DNA of 15,089 bases from JBEKZQ01 sp049509675. GTDB taxonomy: Bacteria; Planctomycetota; Planctomycetia; Pirellulales; Thermoguttaceae. The notes under the pieces were generated by a model, which saw only the letters and a list, made by a program, of their open reading frames with translations, was not told the origin of the DNA and searched no databases. How positions within the stretch are numbered: position 1 is the first letter of the stretch; each line of letters opens with the position of its first letter. The stretch is from positions 1 to 15,089 of the forward strand of contig JBEKZQ010000120.1 of the NCBI GenBank assembly GCA_049509675.1, in the 5' to 3' direction. The position numbers and the translations under genes were made by a program. Shown here in pieces: positions 1-6,844 of this stretch.

Positions 1-532
1 TAGCAACGGGCGAGATGCCATTGTTGGCCGTGATGCTCAGCGGATAGGAACCGCCGTTGCCGGCCGCGGGAGTACCGGCCAAGGTCGCCGTGCCGTTGCC
101 GTTGTCGATGAAAGTTACGCCGCCGGGCAGCGCGCCGGTTTCGCTCAGGGTCGAATTCGGCACGCCCGTGGTAATTACCGTGAATGTGCCCGGCGTGCCG
201 ATCTTGAACGTCGTGCTGCTGGCGCTGGTGATCGCCGGGGCCTGATCCACGCTGAGCGTGAAGTTCTGCGTGGCATTGGGTGAGATGCCGTTGTTGGCCG
301 TAATGGTGAAGGCATACGGGCCCGTGGTGCCGGCGGCGGGGGTGCCAGCCAAGGCGGCGGTGCCGTTGCCGTTGTCGGTGAAGATCACGCCGCTGGGCAG
401 CGCGCCGCTTTCGGTCAGGGCCGGCGGCGGGGAGCCGCTGGTGGTCACGCTGAAACTGCCCGCGGTCCCCACGGCAAACGTGGTGTGGTTCGCGCTGGTG
501 ATCGTCGGGGCCTGGTTGGTCGCGACCGGGAT
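1..532 (-). CDS. Ig-like repeat region of a surface protein (downstream part of a frameshifted gene, runs off the window)
   Basis: This frame is open from about position 532 down to the left edge and continues beyond it. It encodes tandem modules of the putative-Ig (He_PIG-like) type. Each module has a segment like 'APTITSANHTTFAVGTAGSF', then 'SGALPSGV', 'DNGNGTAALAGTPAAG' and 'FTITANNGISPNATQNFTL'. Two copies are visible with a period of exactly 270 bp (90 residues); equivalent 'ITSA' codons lie near 231 and 501. Such domains are common in large secreted or cell-surface adhesin-like proteins of planctomycetes. This frame is offset by one base from the frame holding the N-terminus (445-1107), and the coding signal passes from one to the other at about 530-540. 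The two parts are most simply one gene with a 1-base deletion, either a real mutation or a sequencing error. The C-terminus is not visible. Confidence 0.75.
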   Translation of the reverse strand, partial: MPVATNQAPTITSANHTTFAVGTAGSFSVTTSGSPPPALTESGALPSGVIFTDNGNGTAALAGTPAAGTTGPYAFTITANNGISPNATQNFTLSVDQAPAITSASSTTFKIGTPGTFTVITTGVPNSTLSETGALPGGVTFIDNGNGTATLAGTPAAGNGGSYPLSITANNGISPVA

Positions 533-1107
533 GCTGTGGCGTACTGGTTGCCCCCGGCGACCGTGGTGTTCAGAGTGAGCGTTCCGGCGCTTTGGGCGTG
601 CAGTTCCAGCGAATACAAGGGGAACACGTCGCCCGCCGATGATAGCGATTGTGATTGTTGCGCGCCGACATCGTTGATGCCATTCACCGCATTGTTGGCG
701 CCCAGCGAAAGAGTGCCTGCGGGCAGGTCCTTATAATACTGGCCGTACGTGATCGTCGAGTCGGGGGCAGTGGAGACCACGCCCGAGCTGAAACTAACGT
801 TGAAATAGGTTTGCAAGACGCCTTGGGGAACGGTTCGGGTGTCCTGGATCAGGGCCTCCAAGTAGAAATTCTGCCCTACGGGCAGCGCGGTCAGTCCGGG
901 TGCGGTGTCGGCGGCGCCGGGGTCGGAGCTGTAGAACCTGTATTGGACCGTGAGCGCGGTCAACAGCGTGCGGGCCTCCAAGGGCTCGAGGGCCAGGCGA
1001 CGGTAAGCGGGCCTGGCCAGCGGCCGACCCGGCGCGCGCTTGACGAGACTGCGGTGATCGAAAAAGCCGCCAAACGCGCGCAAGCGGGATCGAGGTGATT
1101 TTCGCAT
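445..1107 (-). CDS. N-terminal part of LEPR-XLL surface protein; genuine coding from 1107 to about 533
   Basis: The protein begins with a long basic N-terminus followed by 'LALEPLEARTLLTA' at residues 40-51, the LEPR-XLL motif found near the N-terminus of many secreted planctomycete proteins. Residues about 52-190 have an alternating beta-strand pattern ('VGQNFYLEALIQDTRTVPQG', then 'LYSLELHAQSAGTLTLNTTV') resembling cohesin-like or other beta-sandwich modules; that fold is an inference. After 'GGNQYATAS' the frame degenerates into an Arg/Pro-rich tail ending at a stop at 445, while the neighbouring frame takes over with Ig-like repeats. The last 30 or so residues are therefore probably out of frame. 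The ATG at 1107 has no clear Shine-Dalgarno. It lies 108 bp downstream of another LEPR-XLL gene on the same strand, with a hairpin between them. Confidence 0.75.
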   Translation of the reverse strand: MRKSPRSRLRAFGGFFDHRSLVKRAPGRPLARPAYRRLALEPLEARTLLTALTVQYRFYSSDPGAADTAPGLTALPVGQNFYLEALIQDTRTVPQGVLQTYFNVSFSSGVVSTAPDSTITYGQYYKDLPAGTLSLGANNAVNGINDVGAQQSQSLSSAGDVFPLYSLELHAQSAGTLTLNTTVAGGNQYATASRSRPTRPRRSPARTTPRLPWGPRAVSA

Positions 1108-1152
1108 GGACGTGGCTCACTGGAACGAGGATGTCAATGGTGCAAATCCGGA

Positions 1153-1189
1153 AGGGGCGCAGTGGTCTGCAAAGAACCACGGCGCCCCT
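1153..1189 (-). terminator. Strong hairpin between two tandem surface-protein genes, possible terminator
   Basis: An 8-bp stem AGGGGCGC (1153-1160) pairs with GCGCCCCT (1182-1189). After one A/G mismatch, five more pairs follow (GTGGT 1162-1166 with ACCAC 1176-1180), with a 9-nt loop. It lies just past the stop of the 598-residue gene and upstream of the next gene's start. There is no good T-tract on the minus strand, so it may be an atypical terminator, an mRNA-stabilising hairpin, or a dispersed palindrome. Confidence 0.4.
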
Positions 1190-1215
1190 CCTTGCCGCTG
1201 CCCGGCTTACCCGAA

Positions 1216-3012
1216 TCAAGTGAACGTCGGGATGAAATTGTTGATGGTGATAATTGTGGCGACCGAATTGAAGAGAGCCGAATCGATCGTCAGGGTATTG
1301 GAAGAAAGGGGGACGCCGGGATTGCCGCTGATCGTGATGGGTCCATAATTCGGATTGGGCAACTGTCCAAATCCCGAGGTCGTACCCGCGTGGATCGTGA
1401 CTTTGTTGCTGTTGCCGCCCATGTTCAAGGTGAGGTCGTCGGTGATATTGCAGGAGTTGATCGACAAGACATCGTTGCCCGGTGACGCTGTACCTGCGCC
1501 GCCGAACACCCCGGTGGCGACGTTCAGCGACGTCAAGGTGGTTTGTTGTTGGAACGTGACGTTGTTGTCGCCGCCATTGAGGGTCAGCGCTGTTGCGCCG
1601 TTGATGGTGGTCGACGAGACGGTGACGACGTCGGGGCCATTATCGCCCAGGAGGGTCAAGCCCTGACCGGCCGTCGCCGCGGTGAGCCCGTTGTTGGGGC
1701 CGTCGGGGCCGGTGCCGATCGAGCTGCCGCTGATGCTGGTGGAGCTGCCATACGTTGCCGCCGCGGTCAGCGCGACGGCATTGTTGTTCAGCGACACGCC
1801 CCATTGGGCCGTGGAACCGGTCATGCTGAAGCTGTCGTAGCCGACGCCGTTGCTGACCTGGAGCGGGTTCGGGTTGGCAGCGCCGGCCGCCTGGTTGCCA
1901 AGGTTGCTGTTCAGCACCACGACATTCGAGTAATTCGGGTTGGCGAGCACACCCTTGTTGTTGACCGCCACGGCGCCGGCCACGTTGGCATTGGTGAAAG
2001 TCGTGACGTTCCCGGTGGACTGGCCCAGGCTCGCCGCACCGTTGGTCACGGTGATGCCGCCAAGCACCATCGGAACCGCGATGCCGGGGCCGATGAACTG
2101 CGTGTAGCTTCCGCCGGCGCCGTCGGCGATGGTCACCGCAACCACCCCGGGCGCAGCCGGGCTGGCGCCGATCTTGGTCGCCACGCCGGTCGCTCCGATC
2201 GCAATCTTGTTGCCGGTGTTGCCGGCGTCGCCGTTCAGAACGCTCAGGGGCCCGTCGAGCCAACCGCCACTGATCGTGGTCGTGGTGTTGCCCGCGGTGG
2301 GGTTGCCCGCGGTGTTCCTGTTGTTGATATACGTGGCGCCGTTGATCGTCGAGCCGCTGACGGTCAAGGTCGAGTTGGCGACGGCGCCCGGCCCGGGAGG
2401 CCCGTTGACCGTAAGACCGGCCGACAGCGTCGAATTGGTGATCTGATTGGTGTTGAAGCCGCCGTTGTTGATAATAGCGGCTTGCCCGATCTGGACGTTG
2501 GTGAGGGTATTGCTCACGGTGTTGGTGGGGGTCGCGGGCCCGGCATTCGTAATGGTCAGCCCTTGCATGATCTGGATGTAACCCAACGTGTTCGTGTCGT
2601 TGGCGTTATCGGTGATGCTGACATTGCCGTTGACCGGGTTGTACGAGTTGGCGGGATTGGCGGAGGAGCCGAAAATGAGACTGTTCTGGCCCTGCCCCAA
2701 ATTGATGTAAATGTTTCCGTAAGTGTTCAGCGTCGTGTAGGACGACGCCCCCAGCGGCGCGCCCTTGAGATTCAGTTGCGTCGGGGGAGTGCCAAGGCCC
2801 GTGATCGTGAACGAATTGGGCGAGCCGCTGCTTGTCTGAGGCTGGACCTGAATGCTGTTGCCGAAGTCGTCGCCGGTGAGCGTCAGGTCGCCCGCACTCG
2901 GCTTGTCCAAAACAATGTTAACCGCCAACAACCGGCGCTGTTCCAGCGGCTCAACCCTCAACAGTCTGCAATGCGGTAAACGAACGTTGCGTTGTCTCTT
3001 GCGCGAAAACAT
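1216..3012 (-). CDS. LEPR-XLL secreted Asn/Thr/Gly-rich repeat protein (beta-helix-like), function unknown
   Basis: This is a complete 598-residue protein starting at an ATG with a good Shine-Dalgarno (AAGGAG, 7-nt spacing). After a basic N-terminus it carries 'VEPLEQRRLLAVN' at residues 20-32, the LEPR-XLL motif of planctomycete surface and secreted proteins. The remainder is low-complexity and rich in Asn, Thr, Gly, Ser and Val, with short recurring units such as 'NSTLTVSGSTINGATYINN' and 'ISGSSIGTG'. These suggest stacked beta-strand turns, as in right-handed beta-helix or autotransporter-like passenger proteins; this is an inference from composition. It has almost no Cys and no obvious catalytic motif, dockerin or C-terminal anchor; it ends in 'TINNFIPTFT'. 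It probably sits on the cell surface or in the matrix. A second LEPR-XLL gene follows on the same strand. Confidence 0.8.
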   Translation of the reverse strand: MFSRKRQRNVRLPHCRLLRVEPLEQRRLLAVNIVLDKPSAGDLTLTGDDFGNSIQVQPQTSSGSPNSFTITGLGTPPTQLNLKGAPLGASSYTTLNTYGNIYINLGQGQNSLIFGSSANPANSYNPVNGNVSITDNANDTNTLGYIQIMQGLTITNAGPATPTNTVSNTLTNVQIGQAAIINNGGFNTNQITNSTLSAGLTVNGPPGPGAVANSTLTVSGSTINGATYINNRNTAGNPTAGNTTTTISGGWLDGPLSVLNGDAGNTGNKIAIGATGVATKIGASPAAPGVVAVTIADGAGGSYTQFIGPGIAVPMVLGGITVTNGAASLGQSTGNVTTFTNANVAGAVAVNNKGVLANPNYSNVVVLNSNLGNQAAGAANPNPLQVSNGVGYDSFSMTGSTAQWGVSLNNNAVALTAAATYGSSTSISGSSIGTGPDGPNNGLTAATAGQGLTLLGDNGPDVVTVSSTTINGATALTLNGGDNNVTFQQQTTLTSLNVATGVFGGAGTASPGNDVLSINSCNITDDLTLNMGGNSNKVTIHAGTTSGFGQLPNPNYGPITISGNPGVPLSSNTLTIDSALFNSVATIITINNFIPTFT

Positions 3013-3019
3013 GACGTGT

Positions 3020-3025
3020 CTCCTT
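3020..3025 (-). promoter_or_regulatory. Ribosome binding site of the 598-residue surface-protein gene
   Basis: AAGGAG on the minus strand, 7 nt before the ATG at 3012. It supports that start codon and hence the LEPR-XLL N-terminus as translated. Confidence 0.75.
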
Positions 3026-3301
3026 CAGAGAATGGGAAGTCTACACTTTGCGCGGTTTGAAATGATCCCAACCGCAGCAATAGGGAACGGATCGTATCGT
3101 TACAAGCCATTCACAGTAAAGCGTCCATCCTTGGCGAAAGGTGTTGGACAACAAACCCCCATCCGTTGAAGTCTGTACAGGTTGCATAAGCACAACTCTC
3201 TGTTCACGCTGCAGCGCGGCAGCCCACGACTGGACTGGCGCAAAACAGGCCGCGCGATCGTATCGTTTGTGGCGATCAAGCCAAATTTAACGACTATTAG
3301 T

Positions 3302-3307
3302 TATAAT
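3302..3307 (+). promoter_or_regulatory. Candidate -10 box TATAAT upstream of the acyltransferase/ligase gene
   Basis: Perfect TATAAT hexamer in an AT-rich stretch about 150 bp upstream of the chosen start at 3454. No good -35 hexamer is seen at 16-18 bp (the sequence there is close to AGCCAA or GCCAAA), so it could be activator-dependent or fortuitous. Confidence 0.35.
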
Positions 3308-3453
3308 CTACCGATCCAGGTTTTGCAAAACTCCCGGGAAAATACTGAGGCTGGCCATACACCCCTATTATGTATGGTCCCAGGCGATTGATTCTCGTTT
3401 TCGCGTGGGTTAGAATCCGTCCTGCGTCTTTCCTTCAACCGTTTCGCCTGCCC

Positions 3454-6183
3454 ATGCCCCACCTCGTACAGTCGTTGTTTTGGTCGCTGACCCGCTGGGT
3501 ATCCAAATTGCGCTACCGGGTGCGGGTTGAGGGGTTGGAAAAGCTCGGTAATCTGCGGGGACCGACGCTGGTCTTGCCGAACCATCCCGGTTACGTCGAT
3601 CCGCCCTTGGTCATGAGCCACGTGCGTCTTCGCGGCGGAATGCGGCCGGTGGTGACCGCGACCATGTATCGCAAAGCGGTCCTGTATCCGATGATGCGGC
3701 TGAGCAATTCGCTGGAGGTGCCCGATCTGAGCGAACACAGCCGCGACGCGCGGGAGCAGACCCTGGGCATGATCGACGCTATCGTGGCCGCGCTCGAGCA
3801 GGGCGGCAACATCGCCATTTATCCCTCCGGCCGCGCCCAACGGCGGGGCGTGGAGGAGATCGGCGGGGCGCGGGCCGCCGCCGAGATCATCGAGCGCTGC
3901 CCACAGGCCAATATCGTGCTGGTGCGCACCCGCGGCGTGTGGGGCAGCATGTTCAGCTACGCCCGAACCGGCAGCCCGCCGGACCTGGGCCGCTGTTTCC
4001 TGCGCGGCCTGGGCTGTTTGCTCTCGAACCTGATCTTCTTCGCCCCGCGCCGCCAGGTGCGCATGACCGTCGAGTTGCTCGATCGCCGCGATCTGCCCGG
4101 CGCCAGCCGCGAGAAGCTCAATCCGTACCTGGAAGCCTGGTACAACCGCGGGGGACCGGAGCAGCCGGTCTTCGTTCCCTACCACCGCCTGTTCGGGCCG
4201 CAAGAGTATGCGTTTCCCCAAGCGGCCGGCCAGGGGCGCGTCGATCCGGAGAAGGTCAAGCCGGCCACCATCCGGGCCGTCAACGATCTGGTGGAAGAGC
4301 ACCTCGGGCATCCGCTGGGCGACGAAGAGAACCGGGCCGACATGCCCCTGGACCGCATCGGGCTGGACAGCCTGGACCGCATGGACGTGGCCTTGAAGAT
4401 CGAGGACCGCTTCGGCTTCCACAGCGATCGCGTGGCCGAGACGTTGGGCGATCTCTGGGCCCTGGCCGAAGGTCAATGGACCGGGGCCGGTCACGTGCCG
4501 CAGCCGGCCCCGCCGGCCTGGAACCGTCCGTCCAAAGCGTCAGGCCCGGTCGACATCCTGGCCGAAACGTTCGCCGAGGCCTTTGTGCGCCGGGTCTTGC
4601 GGCAGCCGGACGACGTGGCCGTGGCCGATCGAATCTCCGGCGTGCTCAGCTACCGCCGCCTGCTGGTCGCAGCCCGGCTGCTGGCCAAAAAGCTTGGGGA
4701 CTGTCCCAATTTCGGGCAGCAAGCTTCGCTTGGTCGCAGCGAAAATGGGACTGTCCCCTTAGAGGGTGCCGTCGAGGCGGTGGGCGTTCTGCTGCCGGCA
4801 TCGGTCGCCGCCGACGTCGTGTTCCTCGCCTTGCACCTGGCCGGAAAACTGCCGGTGCTGCTGAATTGGACCACCGGTCCGGCCAACCTGGCCCACGCGG
4901 TCGAAACGCTCAAGGTGCAGCGAGTCGTCACCTCGCGGAAACTGGTCGATCGGCTGGGCATCGAGATCCGCGGGGCCGAGTATGTCTTCCTGGAAGACGT
5001 GCGCGCCGAGACCGGCAAACTCAAGGCGCTGCTGGCCCTGCTGGCCAGCTATCTGCCGGCGGGCCGTCTGCTGGCGCGCCTGCCGCGGCCAAGTGCGGAC
5101 GACCCGGCAGTGGTCTTGTTCACCTCCGGATCGGAGAGCACGCCCAAGGCCGTGCCGCTGTCGCACCGCAATCTGATCAGCAACGCCCGCGCCAGCCTGG
5201 CCGTGCTGCAGGCGACGCGGGCCGACAGCCTTTTGGCTTTCCTGCCGCCGTTCCACAGTTTCGGCCTGTTGAGCAACATCACGGGGCCGGTGCTGGGCGG
5301 CGTCCGCGTAGTGCATCACCCGGACCCGACCGACGCGGCCGGGCTGGTGCGGATCTCGGCCGACTATCGGCCCACGATCACCGTGGCCACGCCCACTTTT
5401 CTGAGCTACATTTTCGCCGCCGCCGCCGCCGCCGATCTCCGCTCGCTGCGGCTCATCGTGACCGGCGCGGAAAAATGCCCGGAAGCGATCTTTGCCAAGG
5501 CGCGGCAAATGGCCCCGCAGGCCGTCATCCTGGAAGGTTACGGAATTACCGAGTGTTCGCCCGTGGTGGCGGCGAACCGGCTCGAGCGCATCAAGCAAGG
5601 CACGGTCGGCCTGCCGGTCGACGGCGTGGAGGTGCTCGTGGTCGATCCGGAATCGCGGCAACCGCTTCCCGTCGGTGCGGTGGGCCTGCTCCTGGCCCGC
5701 GGCCCGTCGATCTTTCACGGCTACCTGAACTACAGTGGCCCCGATCCGTTCGCCGAAGCGGCCGGGCGGCGCTGGTACGTGACGGGCGACCTGGTGAGCG
5801 TGGACGAAGACGGATATATCCGTTTCTCCGGCCGCCTGAAGCGTTTCTTGAAGGCGGGCGGCGAGATGATCTCGCTGCCTGCGCTGGAAGAGCCGTTCCA
5901 GGCGTTGTATCCGCCCACGCAAGACGGGCCGCAGGTGGCCGTCGAGGGGATCGAGACCCCGGAGGGCCGCTGCATCGTGCTCTTCAGCACGCAAGACATC
6001 CCGCTGCGCAAGGCCGGCGCGATTCTCAACGAGGCCGGTTTCCGCGGCGTCATGCGGTTGGACGAGACAGTCCGGCTGGACGCGATCCCCGTCTTGGGCA
6101 CCGGCAAGACCGACTACAAGATTTTGCGGTCCCTGGTGCAGCAGCGCGTGCAAGCCGCCCGCGGCGAGCGCAAGGCGCCGTGA
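3454..6183 (+). CDS. Trifunctional lipid enzyme: PlsC-type acyltransferase, acyl-carrier domain, AMP-forming acyl ligase
   Basis: From ATG 3454 the protein has 909 residues. The N-terminal third is a PlsC/LPLAT acyltransferase with the HX4D motif 'NHPGYVD' (His44-Asp49) and a later 'YPSGRAQRRG' block. A carrier domain follows, with phosphopantetheine site 'GLDSLDRMD' (Ser306). The C-terminal half is an acyl-CoA/ACP-synthetase-type adenylation domain: P-loop 'LFTSGSESTPKA' near 555, 'EGYGITECSP', 'YVTGDLVSVDEDGYIRFSGR', 'FLKAGGEMIS' near 800, and the catalytic-Lys motif 'GTGKTDYK' near 885. The plan resembles Aas (lysophospholipid acyltransferase plus acyl-ACP synthetase) with an integral carrier domain added between the halves. 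Likely role: activating free fatty acids and acylating a lysophospholipid or related acceptor at the membrane. The ligase domain contains a roughly 25-residue insert made by a dispersed palindromic element. An in-frame ATG at 3370 is possible but its extension looks non-coding. Confidence 0.88.
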   Translation: MPHLVQSLFWSLTRWVSKLRYRVRVEGLEKLGNLRGPTLVLPNHPGYVDPPLVMSHVRLRGGMRPVVTATMYRKAVLYPMMRLSNSLEVPDLSEHSRDAREQTLGMIDAIVAALEQGGNIAIYPSGRAQRRGVEEIGGARAAAEIIERCPQANIVLVRTRGVWGSMFSYARTGSPPDLGRCFLRGLGCLLSNLIFFAPRRQVRMTVELLDRRDLPGASREKLNPYLEAWYNRGGPEQPVFVPYHRLFGPQEYAFPQAAGQGRVDPEKVKPATIRAVNDLVEEHLGHPLGDEENRADMPLDRIGLDSLDRMDVALKIEDRFGFHSDRVAETLGDLWALAEGQWTGAGHVPQPAPPAWNRPSKASGPVDILAETFAEAFVRRVLRQPDDVAVADRISGVLSYRRLLVAARLLAKKLGDCPNFGQQASLGRSENGTVPLEGAVEAVGVLLPASVAADVVFLALHLAGKLPVLLNWTTGPANLAHAVETLKVQRVVTSRKLVDRLGIEIRGAEYVFLEDVRAETGKLKALLALLASYLPAGRLLARLPRPSADDPAVVLFTSGSESTPKAVPLSHRNLISNARASLAVLQATRADSLLAFLPPFHSFGLLSNITGPVLGGVRVVHHPDPTDAAGLVRISADYRPTITVATPTFLSYIFAAAAAADLRSLRLIVTGAEKCPEAIFAKARQMAPQAVILEGYGITECSPVVAANRLERIKQGTVGLPVDGVEVLVVDPESRQPLPVGAVGLLLARGPSIFHGYLNYSGPDPFAEAAGRRWYVTGDLVSVDEDGYIRFSGRLKRFLKAGGEMISLPALEEPFQALYPPTQDGPQVAVEGIETPEGRCIVLFSTQDIPLRKAGAILNEAGFRGVMRLDETVRLDAIPVLGTGKTDYKILRSLVQQRVQAARGERKAP
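4696..4758. repeat. Composite palindromic element (GGGACTGTCCC family), copy A, inside a coding sequence
   Basis: The left arm is at 4696-4714 (GGGGACTGTCCC then AATTTCG) and the right arm at 4740-4758 (CGAAAAT then GGGACTGTCCCC). Each arm holds the 11-bp palindrome GGGAC-T-GTCCC, and the two arms form an imperfect inverted repeat. The 25-nt centre has a small AAGC/GCTT hairpin. Read in frame it encodes 'GDCPNF...ENGTVPL' in the ligase domain of the enzyme at 3454-6183, between a helix ending 'LLAKK' and the strand 'VEAVGVLLPAS'. A second copy lies at 13378-13421. Confidence 0.85.
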
Positions 6184-6213
6184 AGGCACGTGGCCTGTAG
6201 ACAAGAAGATAAC

Positions 6214-6250
6214 GGACAGGAAGATCGACAAGACATCCATTTTCCTGTCC
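6214..6250. repeat. Inverted repeat GGACAGGAA / TTCCTGTCC downstream of the acyl-ligase gene
   Basis: Nine-base arms (6214-6222 and 6242-6250) flank a 19-nt loop. A third partial copy, TTCCTGTCG, lies at 6259-6267. It could act as a terminator or 3' mRNA structure for the gene ending at 6183, but it has no T-tract; the repeated unit suggests a dispersed element. Confidence 0.5.
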
Positions 6251-6299
6251 ACCCATATTCCTGTCGACCCGGTCTCTGTCTTCCTTCGCACGCGGGCGC

Positions 6300-6316
6300 C
6301 ACTGGCTCCGCCAGTG
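6300..6316. repeat. Short palindrome CACTGG-CTCCG-CCAGTG before the phosphoesterase gene
   Basis: Perfect 6-bp stem with a 5-nt loop, in the spacer between the acyl-ligase and metallophosphoesterase genes. It ends in a GTG that opens the phosphoesterase frame, so that upstream GTG is probably not a start codon. It may belong to a dispersed family or act as an mRNA hairpin. Confidence 0.45.
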
Positions 6317-6346
6317 CTTCCGCTGCGCTTAACCGCCGTCCTGCCT

Positions 6347-6808
6347 ATGAACACCATCGGCATCATTTCCGACACGCATGGCCTGCTCCGTCCCGAGGCA
6401 CTCGAAGCGCTCGACGACTGCAAGTTGATCATCCACGCCGGCGACGTGGGCTCGCCGCACGTCTTGGCAGCCCTCGAACAGATTGCCCCGGTGTTCGCCG
6501 TCCGCGGCAATGTCGATCGCGATGCTTGGGCCCTCCGTCTGCCCGAGACGCGGGTGGTCGAGATCGAGCACCTCCTGCTGTATTTGCTGCACGACCTCGG
6601 CACGCTGGATCTCGACCCGCGCGCGGCCGGCTTCCGCGTGGTCGTTTTCGGCCATTCGCACCAACCGTCAGTGAGCGAGAAGCAGGGTGTTCTGTACGTG
6701 AACCCGGGCGCCGCCGGGCCGCGCCGCTTCCGCCTGCCTATCACGTTGGCCAAAATGCGCATCGAGGCCGGCGACCCGGCGGTGGAAATCGTTACGCTGA
6801 GAGAGTGA
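6347..6808 (+). CDS. YfcE/MJ0936-family metallophosphoesterase
   Basis: This 153-residue protein has the ordered metal-ligand motifs of the small YfcE-like calcineurin phosphoesterases: 'SDTHG' (Asp9, His11), 'HAGDVG' (Asp33), 'VRGNVD' (Asn55), a later His in 'LLHDLG' (His82), and 'FGHSH' (His103, His105). Members bind two divalent metal ions and hydrolyse phosphodiesters in vitro; physiological substrates are mostly unknown. The length matches the family. The start is ATG 6347 ('MNTIGIISDTHG'), where family homology begins. A GTG 33 bases upstream lies in a palindromic element and is rejected. No clear Shine-Dalgarno is visible. It follows the acyl-ligase gene by 163 bp, with palindromic elements between, so cotranscription is uncertain. 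It converges with hicA. Confidence 0.9.
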   Translation: MNTIGIISDTHGLLRPEALEALDDCKLIIHAGDVGSPHVLAALEQIAPVFAVRGNVDRDAWALRLPETRVVEIEHLLLYLLHDLGTLDLDPRAAGFRVVVFGHSHQPSVSEKQGVLYVNPGAAGPRRFRLPITLAKMRIEAGDPAVEIVTLRE

Positions 6809-6844
6809 AGGAGCCTGTGTGGGTGCCATGTCCCGCGACAAGCG

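Larger units (their letters stand above)
3013..3453. other. Divergent intergenic region (441 bp), AT-richer, probable promoters for both flanking genes
   Basis: No convincing gene is seen here. Composition drops well below the GC level of the flanking genes. It contains the Shine-Dalgarno of the leftward gene, a perfect TATAAT hexamer at 3302-3307 facing right, and an exact 12-bp direct repeat GATCGTATCGTT at 3090-3101 and 3256-3267. An in-frame ATG at 3370 would extend the rightward enzyme by 28 residues, but that stretch does not look coding. No T-run terminator is needed because the genes diverge. Confidence 0.7.

Noticed and set aside
1153..1189. Hairpin considered as a confident intrinsic terminator
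   Set aside because: The stem is strong but no T-tract follows on the minus strand; kept only as a possible terminator.
1543..2979. A 478-codon plus-strand frame opposite the 598-residue surface protein
   Set aside because: Arg/Gly/Val-rich shadow; the minus strand has a ribosome site and LEPR-XLL motif.
3370..3453. Upstream ATG extending the lipid enzyme by 28 residues
   Set aside because: AT-richer, non-coding-like sequence with no ribosome site; the acyltransferase domain begins naturally after ATG 3454. Not fully excluded.
3939..6200. A 753-codon plus-strand frame overlapping the lipid enzyme
   Set aside because: Its translation is Arg/Gly/Ala/Pro-rich low complexity, while the other frame contains PlsC, carrier and ligase motifs.
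6314..6346. GTG start adding 11 residues to the phosphoesterase
   Set aside because: It lies in a palindromic element; family similarity starts at ATG 6347.
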